Shown: positions 26,604-34,363 of the stretch, in pieces
How the letters are laid out: each line of letters starts with the position of its first letter
Numbering within the stretch: the first letter of the stretch is position 1
Assembly: GCA_965199935.1 (NCBI GenBank)
Contig: CBDATD010000001.1
Location: forward strand, 1-64,000
Direction: 5' to 3'
From: JAPPLG01 sp965199935
GTDB taxonomy: Bacteria > Bdellovibrionota > Bdellovibrionia > Bdellovibrionales > UBA1609
Length of the DNA: 64,000 nt
Notes under the pieces: generated by a model
The model's database searches: none
The model's input: the letters and a program-made list of their open reading frames with translations, nothing else
Told to the model about the DNA's origin: nothing
Program-made: the position numbers and the translations under genes

Positions 26604-27653
26604 ATGAATCAAATCACCGCCTTTAGACGTAGTCAGCCTGCTGTTTTGACTTCTATTATTCTTCTGCACGCTGTTTTAGCTGAGAGCCCCCCTGCCTCCT
26701 CACCTGATTCTGCTGAAAAAGACAATGTACTCGAAGAATTACAGCTGTCTGCTCAAGGTATTTTTACGGATTCCAAGCCCTCCGCGGGGGAAGAAAATCA
26801 GAATCCTCCGACAACTCCTCCTCCTAAACAAACCCTTTTGGAGGGCCTGCAGGCTGTTAAACAACAAAGACAAAAAGAGTATATGCAGGCCCCAAGCCGC
26901 GTCAAAAAAGAAGAGTTGGAAAAAAAATTAAACAAAATAATCAGCTCTGATCCAAAAAACGAAGAGGCTCATTGGGAGCTTTTTGAACTCTATCACCACT
27001 ACATAGAGTGGTCTCAAAATACAGATTTTTATGAGGAGGGCCAGCCCTTTCAAATCTTAAAATTATTACAAGACATACATAAGCGTTTTGGAGAAAGTCC
27101 GAAAATCAGCAAATACCTTTGCCAGTATTCCGTTGCAAACCATCTTTATGTAGAATCTCAAACCCACTGTGAAAAGGCAAAAAAACTTCTCCCGGAAGAT
27201 ACAAACTTACATATATATGCGGATTATTTTTTGAGTTTTCCGGATCATAATTTGAACCAAGGCCCTCAGAAAAACCACAGAACCAGGCCTCAAATTCTTT
27301 TAAATCTCTTGAAAACAAAACCTCCTACAGAAAAACTGTACACAGCTATTGGAACTCTGTTCGCCGACAAAAAAAAATACGATCTCTCTATGAAATATTT
27401 CAAAAAAGCCGTCAAAATGAATGATTCTTATATTCCAGGTCTTTTAGGTCTGGCCCAGGTTTTAACAAAATCAGAGCAACACGAAACAGCTCTTAAATAC
27501 TACATCCTATCCTGCCAAAAACATCCTTATAGATCTCGCACGCCTTTTCAACAAGCCAAGGCTCACTTAAGCAGACAAAGTTTGTTCAAGTGGGCTGGCG
27601 AGTATCAAAAACAAATCAATATATGTGTGAATTCCATTAAAATTTCAGGCTGA
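26604..27653 (+). CDS. Exported TPR-repeat protein
   Basis: Signal peptide MNQITAFRRSQPAVLTSIILLHAVLA, then a Pro/Ser-rich linker. From about residue 100 onward lie helical TPR-like repeats, the clearest being AIGTLFADKKKYDLSMKYFKKAV and the following GLAQVLTKSEQHETALKYY. The start at 26604 has AGAGAGGA eight bases upstream, and a TATAAT box lies at 26579-26584 over the alternative ATG at 26583. Such proteins usually act as periplasmic scaffolds. The partner is unknown. Confidence 0.72.
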   Translation: MNQITAFRRSQPAVLTSIILLHAVLAESPPASSPDSAEKDNVLEELQLSAQGIFTDSKPSAGEENQNPPTTPPPKQTLLEGLQAVKQQRQKEYMQAPSRVKKEELEKKLNKIISSDPKNEEAHWELFELYHHYIEWSQNTDFYEEGQPFQILKLLQDIHKRFGESPKISKYLCQYSVANHLYVESQTHCEKAKKLLPEDTNLHIYADYFLSFPDHNLNQGPQKNHRTRPQILLNLLKTKPPTEKLYTAIGTLFADKKKYDLSMKYFKKAVKMNDSYIPGLLGLAQVLTKSEQHETALKYYILSCQKHPYRSRTPFQQAKAHLSRQSLFKWAGEYQKQINICVNSIKISG

Positions 27654-27713
27654 CATTTTTTTCTTCAGTCCAACAGCGGATGCTCCGAATAGAAAGGAAC
27701 TGGGGCGGTCATT

Positions 27714-28112
27714 ATGTCTAAAATTATCGTGATTAGTTCAGATCCAGATTTGATTTCTGAAGCGAAACACTTAGCTTCTGAAAAATCATGCTCCATAGAA
27801 TGCTATACGGAGCAAAACTGGAAGCACAAGAGCCGTCCATTTGAAAAAAATAATGTAATAAATATAAGGAGAGACGCGGAGCTTCCTTCAGGAAAAACCA
27901 ATTTAAAAACTTTAAAACCTTTGGGTGAGGTGCAGATGGACACCATCCGCCAAGCCCTTTATTCCATGAATGGAAACGTCTCCAGAGTTTCAAAAGCTCT
28001 AAATATCGGCCGGGCCACTCTCTACAGAAAAATCAAAGACCATGATGTGGATCTTTCAGATATTAGAAATCCAAAAAAAACAGTGCCGCTCAAGCTTCCT
28101 ATGGCCTCTTAG
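27714..28112 (+). CDS. Fis-type HTH DNA-binding protein with a truncated receiver-like N-terminus
   Basis: The C-terminal 50 residues are a Fis-like helix-turn-helix (IRQALYSMNGNVSRVSKALN followed by IGRATLYRKIKDH), like the end of NtrC-type activators. The first 35 residues (SKIIVISSDPDLISEAKHLA) resemble the first strand and helix of a response-regulator receiver. The rest of the receiver and the whole AAA+ domain are missing. It could therefore be a stand-alone DNA-binding modulator derived from an NtrC-type gene. It has no adjacent kinase. Confidence 0.78.
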   Translation: MSKIIVISSDPDLISEAKHLASEKSCSIECYTEQNWKHKSRPFEKNNVINIRRDAELPSGKTNLKTLKPLGEVQMDTIRQALYSMNGNVSRVSKALNIGRATLYRKIKDHDVDLSDIRNPKKTVPLKLPMAS

Positions 28113-28120
28113 GAAAGAGT

Positions 28121-28534
28121 TTATTCAATCTTTTCAGCGTTTTGTTCAATCAAATTATCTCTAATGGAGTGAATATCTTCTGTTTTCTCTTTTTTGATCC
28201 TTTTCAAAAATGTTTTGGATATGGATTGATCCGCAGATTTTTCTTTTTGCTCGCTGACATCCACAGTAACACTTCCAAAACAGTACAACTGGCAGGAGAG
28301 GCGTCTTTGGTCAATGTAATGCCCCTGGCCGATTAAAGAAATTTCCTGAGATGTCGGAGGCAGGACTTGATTCTCCCCTTCCGCAACAATCACGCGGCAC
28401 TCCCCGCAGACAGCCATTCCTTTACAGCTGGACTGAATAGGGATGCCCTTCTCGAAAGCCAACTCCATCACGCTTTTCTCCGATGAAATCTCGTACTCAA
28501 CACCATCTGGTAAAAATTTGATCTTATTTCCCAT
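28121..28534 (-). CDS. [2Fe-2S] ferredoxin
   Basis: Plant/adrenodoxin-type iron-sulfur protein. The cluster ligands are in SSCKGMAVCGECRV, and a further Cys lies in LSCQLYC. The first 90 residues form the beta-grasp fold. A Lys/Glu-rich C-terminal tail of about 45 residues follows and is unusual for the family. It would serve as a one-electron carrier; the partner cannot be told from the neighbours. Confidence 0.85.
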   Translation of the reverse strand: MGNKIKFLPDGVEYEISSEKSVMELAFEKGIPIQSSCKGMAVCGECRVIVAEGENQVLPPTSQEISLIGQGHYIDQRRLSCQLYCFGSVTVDVSEQKEKSADQSISKTFLKRIKKEKTEDIHSIRDNLIEQNAEKIE

Positions 28535-28539
28535 TCCCT

Positions 28540-28575
28540 CATCTTAGCTTCTTTTGGAAAAAGAAGCAAAAGATG
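28540..28575. terminator. Long hairpin between the secreted-protein and ferredoxin genes
   Basis: Perfect inner stem GCTTCTTTT/AAAAGAAGC region plus an outer CATCTT/AAGATG stem. It lies downstream of the minus-strand gene at 28594 and directly next to the ferredoxin ribosome site. There is no strong T-run on the minus strand, so it may control translation or RNA stability rather than terminate. A nearly identical inner stem is found beside tRNA-Gln at 59587. Confidence 0.5.
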
Positions 28576-28593
28576 AGGCTTCTTTTTATGCAT

Positions 28594-29049
28594 CTATACA
28601 CGCAGGGTGTTTATCTTTTCCACAATATCTGTGCAGTTTTTAGATCTTCTTTTTACGATTTGTTCGCCGGACAAGACTCTTTTTCTGCGTTGCCGGGCCC
28701 AGTAGTCATGAGGGTCTGACACTTCCAAATCCCTTAGAATATAATGAACAGGTTTGCATTTCTGAGGAGCAGTCTTGCCGCATACCGGACGTGTAATACT
28801 AAAAGACCCATAATCGTATTCCACAATGTCGATATGTAAATCAGGAACGTACTCCTCCGACAGACTGACACATTCTCTAAAACGCATATCAAAGGAAACA
28901 TCTCCAAGTGAAACTCTAACCCCTTTTTTGCCCCCATGCTCACTGATAATCAAGAGCCGTTTTTCTCCGTTTTCGTCTAAAATTTCCAGTGAAAAACTGC
29001 TGAAAACAGCAAAAAACAACACCATAAATAAAAAACAATTTTTTATCAT
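28594..29049 (-). CDS. Hypothetical secreted protein
   Basis: 151 residues with a signal peptide (MIKNCFLFMVLFFAVFSSFS). Three or four Cys residues in the mature part (RECVSL, RPVCGKT, KCKPV, KNCTD) suggest disulfides. The C-terminus is Arg/Lys-rich. AAAGGAG precedes the ATG by six bases. No family recognised. Confidence 0.62.
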   Translation of the reverse strand: MIKNCFLFMVLFFAVFSSFSLEILDENGEKRLLIISEHGGKKGVRVSLGDVSFDMRFRECVSLSEEYVPDLHIDIVEYDYGSFSITRPVCGKTAPQKCKPVHYILRDLEVSDPHDYWARQRRKRVLSGEQIVKRRSKNCTDIVEKINTLRV

Positions 29050-29204
29050 GACCGACTCCTTTCATAAGATGAACTTGAAAAGGTGATTTTGATAAAATTT
29101 GTGAGATTAGTCAATTTAAGGGTTCATATGTGTATCAGATTGAGACAATGGTCGCAGACCCCCTGCGTTCACTCAGAAAATCATCCAGATTTTCTGCCTT
29201 GTAT

Positions 29205-29251
29205 TGAACGCTCACGCATTCAACACAAGTCGTTCTCTTACTTCGAGCCCC
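29205..29251 (-). other. Conserved element downstream of tRNA-Gly
   Basis: Read on the minus strand, it contains a TTCGA-centred segment, a 12-base variable part, then CTTGTGTTGAATGCG. It ends in a 7-bp hairpin closed by a GNRA-type loop (GTGA). The same layout follows tRNA-Gln at 59518-59562. Function unknown. Confidence 0.55.
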
Positions 29252-29260
29252 ATCTTGACA

Positions 29261-29293
29261 AAAAGTAAAAGGGCTTACAGCCCTTTTACTTTT
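29261..29293 (-). terminator. Terminator of tRNA-Gly
   Basis: Perfect 15-bp inverted repeat (AAAAGTAAAAGGGCT and its complement) around a 3-base loop, directly after the encoded CCA end of tRNA-Gly. Its A/T-rich outer part would supply the terminal U-run. Confidence 0.9.
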
Positions 29294-29370
29294 TGGAGCG
29301 GGTGAAGGGGCTCGAACCCTCGACCTCAACCTTGGCAAGGTTGCACTCTAGCCAACTGAGCTACACCCGC
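29294..29370 (-). tRNA. tRNA-Gly (GCC)
   Basis: Read on the minus strand the cloverleaf is complete. The acceptor stem is GCGGGTG pairing with CACCCGC, the D-arm is TAGCTCAGTTGGCTAGAG, and the anticodon arm is ACCTTGCCAAGGT with anticodon GCC. The T-arm contains GGTTCGAGCC. The discriminator T and CCA end are encoded. It is a single gene, followed by a strong terminator. Confidence 0.96.
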
Positions 29371-29416
29371 AAAAAACAAAAATGTAACACAAATATATAA
29401 TCAAATCCACATCCCA

Positions 29417-29443
29417 TTGTCATCCACTGCCAGCTGATATAAC
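29417..29443 (+). promoter_or_regulatory. Predicted promoter of the zinc-ribbon / tilS pair
   Basis: TTGTCA at 29417-29422 and TATAAC at 29438-29443 with a rather short 15-base spacer. The ATG at 29452 starts eight bases after the -10 box. No ribosome site precedes it, so a near-leaderless message is predicted. Confidence 0.4.
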
Positions 29444-29451
29444 GTAAAAAA

Positions 29452-29733
29452 ATGAGAACCTCCTATTGCTCCCAATGCCAGACAAAAAACATCTACGAAA
29501 GCCCCGGCTTTCGAGAAATATGCAAAAAATGTTCACACGACCTCCATATCTGCAAAAACTGCTCCTTCTATGACGAAAACTCCTACAACGAATGCCGAGA
29601 ATCCTCCGCAGAAAGAGTTTCAAACAAGGAAACAAATAATCTCTGTGAATACTTCAAACCCCTTCAAACTCCACCCTCTTCACAAAATAAAGACGAGCTT
29701 CTTAAAAAAGCCTCCGCCCTCTTTAAAAAATGA
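29452..29733 (+). CDS. Small zinc-ribbon protein
   Basis: 93 residues with CSQC, CKKC, CKNC and two more Cys (NECRES, LCEYF), consistent with one or two zinc sites. The layout is that of a small conserved Cys-rich protein of deltaproteobacteria, but I cannot name the family. It overlaps tilS by four bases (ATGA). Function unknown. Confidence 0.75.
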   Translation: MRTSYCSQCQTKNIYESPGFREICKKCSHDLHICKNCSFYDENSYNECRESSAERVSNKETNNLCEYFKPLQTPPSSQNKDELLKKASALFKK

Positions 29734-30659
29734 AAGCCTCCCGCCACCCCCTTTTTCATAAAACACTTAAACAGCTCAAGTCGCATAATATTCAAAATAA
29801 AAAACTCCTGTTGGCCGTCTCCGGAGGTCTGGACTCCATAAGCCTCCTTGATCTGATGGCTGAAACATCCAAAACCCTCAAGCTCAAATTAAACATTGCC
29901 CACGTCCACCACGGTAAAATTAAATCTCCCTACAGAAACCAAACTCAAATTTTTATCCACTGCCTGGCAGAAGGTTTAAACATTCCCTTCTTTTCCAACA
30001 CCCCTTCCCTTCGCCATAAAAACTCAGAAGGAGAATTGAGAAAAATACGCTGGATACACCTTCAGAAATGGATACAGCAGTCTCAATCCCATTACTTAGC
30101 CCTTGCACACAACTCCGACGATTTATTGGAAACACGCCTGATCCGCTTGATCCGAGGGACCGGAAAAGACGGCCTCCAAGCCATGCAGTTTGTAAAAAAA
30201 CCAATACTGCGCCCCCTTCTTTTTTTTACTAGAAGAGAAATTGAAAACTACGCGCTCTCTAGAAATCTCCAATGGATCAAAGACCCTTCAAACACCCAGA
30301 TAAAAACACTCAGAAATTGGCTCCGCCTCAGATGGCTGAAACCGCTGGAGCAAAAACAAAAGGGAGCCGTCAAAAACCTGGCCCTCTCTTTAGAAAAATT
30401 GATCCAAACAGAAGAGGAGGAAGATTCTGCTGTCCTCTCCCCTCAAGGATTAGATGTAAGAAAATTATTGGAACTGCCCCTCTTTAGCCAAAAAAAATGG
30501 ACAGCCCGGTATATGAGAAAAGAGAATTTAAAAAATTACAGCACAAACCACATTCAAGAAGTTTTAAAACACCTGCACCACACAAGTAAAAAGAAAGAAA
30601 TCCGTCTGCTGGGAAAAACATGGGTGTTCACCCCCTCTTGCATAAAAATTTCCCGCTAA
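29730..30659 (+). CDS. tilS: tRNA(Ile)-lysidine synthase
   Basis: Modifies C34 of the minor tRNA-Ile to lysidine so that it reads AUA. The PP-loop ATPase motif is LLAVSGGLDSISLLDL near residue 28. HVHHGK and the ALAHNSDDLLETRLIRLIRG block follow. The protein is 309 residues, shorter than E. coli TilS, and lacks most of the C-terminal tRNA-binding domain, as in many small versions. It is essential in most bacteria. Confidence 0.92.
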   Translation: MKASRHPLFHKTLKQLKSHNIQNKKLLLAVSGGLDSISLLDLMAETSKTLKLKLNIAHVHHGKIKSPYRNQTQIFIHCLAEGLNIPFFSNTPSLRHKNSEGELRKIRWIHLQKWIQQSQSHYLALAHNSDDLLETRLIRLIRGTGKDGLQAMQFVKKPILRPLLFFTRREIENYALSRNLQWIKDPSNTQIKTLRNWLRLRWLKPLEQKQKGAVKNLALSLEKLIQTEEEEDSAVLSPQGLDVRKLLELPLFSQKKWTARYMRKENLKNYSTNHIQEVLKHLHHTSKKKEIRLLGKTWVFTPSCIKISR

Positions 30660-30843
30660 AACGCCCGGCACAGAGTTTGACATTTAATAAAACAACAGCC
30701 GCTGCATTATCAGAGATTGAATCAACTGTTTTTACACTCTCCATAACATTCATATGGACATTTTCTTTTTAAAGACTTATCTTCAAGCAGACGTACAATC
30801 CACCTGAAACAAAAGTAAACTCCAATTAAAAAAACTTAACATC

Positions 30844-31176
30844 TTATTTCTTTCCTCTATTCAAAGAGATCTCTTTCTTTTCCAATACTGTAGGACCAAA
30901 ACCTTTTTTGTCCATATTATGAACAAATATCATCCAGATCATAAAACAAAAGAACATCACTGCCATTGCAGAGTATGAGTATATTTCAATTTTCTTTTCA
31001 AAAGTAATTTCATTTTTAGAAATATTATCAAAATAAATACAAATCTTTGTAAGAACATGGGAAGCTATTACTAAAGAAAAAGTCTCAATAGAAATGAAAT
31101 GAAAAAAAAAGGCAAAACAAAAAATACCAGCAAGAATTGCATTGCATAAGTAATATATTTTAAATTTATATTTCAT
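30844..31176 (-). CDS. Hypothetical small membrane protein
   Basis: 110 residues with three hydrophobic segments (about residues 8-28, 35-50 and 65-88) and a Lys-rich C-terminus. Its ATG overlaps the TGA of the upstream frame at 31173, implying coupled translation. No family recognised. Base composition is more AT-rich than the neighbours. Confidence 0.55.
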   Translation of the reverse strand: MKYKFKIYYLCNAILAGIFCFAFFFHFISIETFSLVIASHVLTKICIYFDNISKNEITFEKKIEIYSYSAMAVMFFCFMIWMIFVHNMDKKGFGPTVLEKKEISLNRGKK

Positions 31177-31260
31177 TTCTCACCATCAAAAAGTTTTATA
31201 AATACCTTCCTATCTTCAGCCAAAAAAATGGGCAGCCCGGAGTGTAAAACAACTTTATCT
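31173..31260 (-). other. Detached C-terminal frame of the gene at 31255-31737
   Basis: After the stop of the upstream frame, a second frame reads a plausible protein tail (VLDKVVLHSGLPIFLAEDRK onward). It ends with a TGA overlapping the start of the membrane-protein gene. The overlap indicates this is the original end of the gene and that a frameshift separates the two parts. Sequencing error is possible. Confidence 0.5.
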
Positions 31261-31737
31261 AACACCCTCGCTCGCGATTCTTTCTCTCCTGTTTTGCATT
31301 TCGTCCCTTTCATCTGTGCGAATGCCTCCGCCTGTGCTGCCGCTAAGTCCGCCTTCGACCGCTGTCTTTTCATATCCTCCGATAGAACCTCCAGCACCGC
31401 CGCCGCCAAGTTCGCCGGAGCTTCCCCCTGCTGCCATCCCGATTGCTCCTGACATTTCACTGCTGTCTGGTGTTCCAGCACTGCTGTCAGGACCCAATGA
31501 GTCCGGTTCACCCGGCTTCTTTGATGCCGCACCAGACAATGTTCTCGGAAAATCTGACTCCGACAATTCTCTCTGATTCTTTTTCTTTAAGAGAGAAACC
31601 AATTCAGACAATTCTTTATTATGACTTTCAAGAGCGGCGTTCTTTTTCTTTAATTCTGCATTTATATCTTCACAGGAGCCTTCTGCAAACACGCTGGAAA
31701 CAAACACCATACTCAAACCTGTAAGAATTTTCCGCAT
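31255..31737 (-). CDS. Secreted coiled-coil / Gly-rich protein, probably frameshifted near its end
   Basis: The start at 31737 has AAAGGAG seven bases upstream and gives a signal peptide (MRKILTGLSMVFVSSVFA). A short coiled coil (ELKKKNAALESHNKELSELV) is followed by a Gly/Ser-rich region (GGGGAGGSIGG). The frame stops at 31255, but the neighbouring frame continues with a protein-like tail to 31173 that overlaps the next gene. No family recognised. Confidence 0.6.
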   Translation of the reverse strand: MRKILTGLSMVFVSSVFAEGSCEDINAELKKKNAALESHNKELSELVSLLKKKNQRELSESDFPRTLSGAASKKPGEPDSLGPDSSAGTPDSSEMSGAIGMAAGGSSGELGGGGAGGSIGGYEKTAVEGGLSGSTGGGIRTDERDEMQNRRERIASEGVR

Positions 31738-31948
31738 AACAGACTCCTTTTCTGGATAATCCTGCAAACCATACAATGATACAATGAATTATCTTTTTAC
31801 ACCGCTTTCAGCCTGTTTCACTGTCTCATTTTGAGATTCTTCATCACAACCGATGAAAAACTTGAAAACAAGCCTGTGCCTCCGATGAGGGCAGAGGTGT
31901 TCACATAATATTTCCAGAGGTTTATAAACAGTACAGCCGAAAGCCGGG

Positions 31949-33943
31949 TTAAAAGTTTTTATCCAGAAAAACCCTGCGGTTCTTTAACAAATAGGATTTT
32001 TTAAAACCCTCTTCAGAAATATAAACAGTCTTTTCATCTTCAGCGCCCTCACCGCTGTCTTGAGAGTAAACTTCTTTCAGTCGAAAATGCCCGGAGCGGA
32101 TGCCTCCTAAATACCACCTTTGATCCGCTAGATAAATGAGATCCCCTTTTGCCGCACAAAGCCTCTTGCATATTTTTTCAGAAAGACCCATTTCAAATTC
32201 TTTCAAACTTGAAGAAAGTTTCACATTCAGGCCGTAAACCTTTTCCCCCCTCTTCAAATGAGGCTCTCCCCCTTTAAAATTAAACATTGCCTTTTTCAAA
32301 GTATCCACAGTGAGGCTTTCCACATTTTTATCAGCCCCTTGAGCCAAAGTTTTGATCCACCGAAAAATAAAAAATTTTTTAGAAAGTTTTTTCAAAACAG
32401 ACAGCCTGGAGCGGGGAAAAATATTTTGAACAATAACACCTGCAAAAACAGTGACGAAAATACCAAAAGGGGCCCGGAAAAAAATCAAACTTCCCTCACT
32501 AGGCCCCAACAGAAATTCTCTAAGAGCATAAACAGGCCCTGGATACACCATGGTAATAAAAGTCACTGCAATACCGGTTAACATAGACACACAAGCAGAA
32601 AAAGCGTGAAAGTTTTTCCATAAAATTCCTAGAAAAATAGTGGTTACCACCGGAGGAATAATAAGCATAATTCCTTTGTAATGAATGGACATTAAAGTCC
32701 CCTTTTGCTGATAAAACCAAACCACCAAAAGAAGTCCAATGACTGTGGCAAAAAGAGAAAGCCATCGGGCCATTTTTAGATAGTGCTTTTCTTCAGCGTT
32801 TGGCCGAATCAAAGGTTTGTAAATATCGTAGATGCCGATCGCGGCAGACGCGTTGATGAGAGAATCCACTGTGGACATTAAAGCCGCCATCAATGCTGAA
32901 AAAATAAAGCCCATGAGCCAGGGGTTTTCCTGAATCACATGGTAGGCAGTTAATAAAAAAGTGTGGTAAGAATTGTCTATGGCTAACAGAGAGTAGCTTT
33001 CTGACAAAGCCCCCCCTAAGACGGCCTGCTTGGATAAAATGGATTTAGCAATCCACCCTAAGGCTCCAATCACCAAAGCAGAAAGGGGCAGAGTGATCAT
33101 CAAATTAGCTAAGGCGGCGGTGCGCGCGTGCTGAACATTTCGAATGGCCATAAATCTCATTAAAAATCCTTGGTTCATATAAAGAAAAGCCACCCCTCCC
33201 GCTAAGGCGTCCCCCCAAAAAATACCGGCGGTATTGTAGTGAGGGTTGGAGTTCAGAGGAGCTAAAGGCAGTCTGTGGTCTATAGGCAGATGAGACCAAA
33301 ACTCCCCCACACCTCCTAAAGCGTAAAGTCCGCTGAAAATAACCACAAAACCCACAAGGTACAAAATCATCCCTTGAAAGAGATCCGTAAAAATCACAGC
33401 TGTCTGCCCCCCAAGGGTGACATAAAGACCCAGAAGAACGGCGATAACGGGAAGAGAAATTAAAGCAGAAATACCAAAAATACCCTCAATCGCCACGCCA
33501 ATCGTAAACAAGTTATAGCCGATATAATAAAAAATGTAAGACAAAATAATACATACAGACAGGTAGCGCGCCGTCGAGTTGAATCTTTTTTCAAAATACT
33601 CTGGGATGGATTTAATGCGGTTAAAATATAAAATAGGAATCCATCCAAAAAGAAAAACAGGAAATAAAAACCAATCATTAAAATAAACATGAGTGCTGCT
33701 TAATCCCGTATTAAACCCCTGCTCCGAATATTTTAAATAACTGTAGGAGCCGATCCCTGTCGCCACCATGCTCATCATTGGAAGCCACCATGCAAACCTC
33801 CTCCCGCTAAAAAAGAAATCATTAGTGTTGGAGCTGAATCTGGAAAAGTAAATTCCCAGAAAAGTAACACCCGCAAAGTAGATAACTAAAACAGCCGCTA
33901 TAACGGTTAAAGTTTCCACCGGAAAGGACAGTGAAAAATTCAT
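31949..33943 (-). CDS. Sodium/solute symporter (SSS family)
   Basis: Secondary transporter of 664 residues with about 13 transmembrane helices. Family features include DFFFSGRRFAWWLPMMSMVATGIG near residue 40, the RIKSIPEYFEKRFN loop near 115, and LMAALMSTVDSLINASAA near 365. A C-terminal cytoplasmic domain of about 130 residues after the last helix is longer than usual and ends in a Glu/Tyr-rich tail. Substrate cannot be assigned. The start overlaps the stop of a small membrane protein gene (ATGA), a possible accessory subunit. Confidence 0.9.
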   Translation of the reverse strand: MNFSLSFPVETLTVIAAVLVIYFAGVTFLGIYFSRFSSNTNDFFFSGRRFAWWLPMMSMVATGIGSYSYLKYSEQGFNTGLSSTHVYFNDWFLFPVFLFGWIPILYFNRIKSIPEYFEKRFNSTARYLSVCIILSYIFYYIGYNLFTIGVAIEGIFGISALISLPVIAVLLGLYVTLGGQTAVIFTDLFQGMILYLVGFVVIFSGLYALGGVGEFWSHLPIDHRLPLAPLNSNPHYNTAGIFWGDALAGGVAFLYMNQGFLMRFMAIRNVQHARTAALANLMITLPLSALVIGALGWIAKSILSKQAVLGGALSESYSLLAIDNSYHTFLLTAYHVIQENPWLMGFIFSALMAALMSTVDSLINASAAIGIYDIYKPLIRPNAEEKHYLKMARWLSLFATVIGLLLVVWFYQQKGTLMSIHYKGIMLIIPPVVTTIFLGILWKNFHAFSACVSMLTGIAVTFITMVYPGPVYALREFLLGPSEGSLIFFRAPFGIFVTVFAGVIVQNIFPRSRLSVLKKLSKKFFIFRWIKTLAQGADKNVESLTVDTLKKAMFNFKGGEPHLKRGEKVYGLNVKLSSSLKEFEMGLSEKICKRLCAAKGDLIYLADQRWYLGGIRSGHFRLKEVYSQDSGEGAEDEKTVYISEEGFKKSYLLKNRRVFLDKNF

Positions 33944-34236
33944 ACTCCCCCTTCATAAGGAGTGTTCAGCGCCAGCCAGGTCCACCACACATGAATAAAA
34001 CAAACAAAAATCATCCCAACATGAATGGTGTAAAACCAAATGCGGTCCAAACGAACACTCCAATTCACAGCTTCAAAATGAACCATGAGGTAAGAGACAT
34101 ATATGTAAATAGGAAGACCCAAACCGTAAAAATAAACAACACTCATCCAGGCGGGGTGAAAAAAATCCTCCATCCATCGAAACAACAATATCAGCAGAGC
34201 TAAGACAATAAACAAAGAAGAAGACGCCCATTTCAT
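33940..34236 (-). CDS. Small membrane protein coupled to the symporter
   Basis: 98 residues with three hydrophobic helices (about 5-20, 33-52 and 70-90) and several Trp. It overlaps the symporter start by four bases. Small membrane partners encoded directly before a symporter are known (for example YhdT with PanF), so an accessory role is plausible, but no sequence relationship is claimed. Confidence 0.6.
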   Translation of the reverse strand: MKWASSSLFIVLALLILLFRWMEDFFHPAWMSVVYFYGLGLPIYIYVSYLMVHFEAVNWSVRLDRIWFYTIHVGMIFVCFIHVWWTWLALNTPYEGGV

Positions 34237-34321
34237 AATACCGAAACCCCTCTTGTCAGAGACAGTGAATTAACACAGAAAAAGCCTCAGCTCAAAGAAA
34301 AAGTATGAAATCAAGCTGTGC

Positions 34322-34351
34322 TTGACAACGTGTAAAAAGGCTGGATATAAA
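34322..34351 (+). promoter_or_regulatory. Consensus sigma-70-like promoter of the M16 peptidase pair
   Basis: TTGACA at 34322-34327 and TATAAA at 34346-34351 with an 18-base spacer. The ATG at 34364 is 12 bases past the -10 box, leaving a leader of about six bases and no room for a ribosome site. The TTG of the -35 box also opens the reading frame but is not the start. Confidence 0.65.
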
Positions 34352-34363
34352 GACGGCCTTGTT

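Noticed and set aside
29135..29338. Open frame of 67 codons across tRNA-Gly
   Set aside because: It runs through the tRNA and terminator, so it is not a gene; the conserved element within it is reported separately.
30490..31240. Similar strings AGCCAAAAAAATGG near 30487 and 31217 as a repeat or attachment site
   Set aside because: Short, A-rich match inside tilS and in a coding tail on the other strand; best explained by chance.
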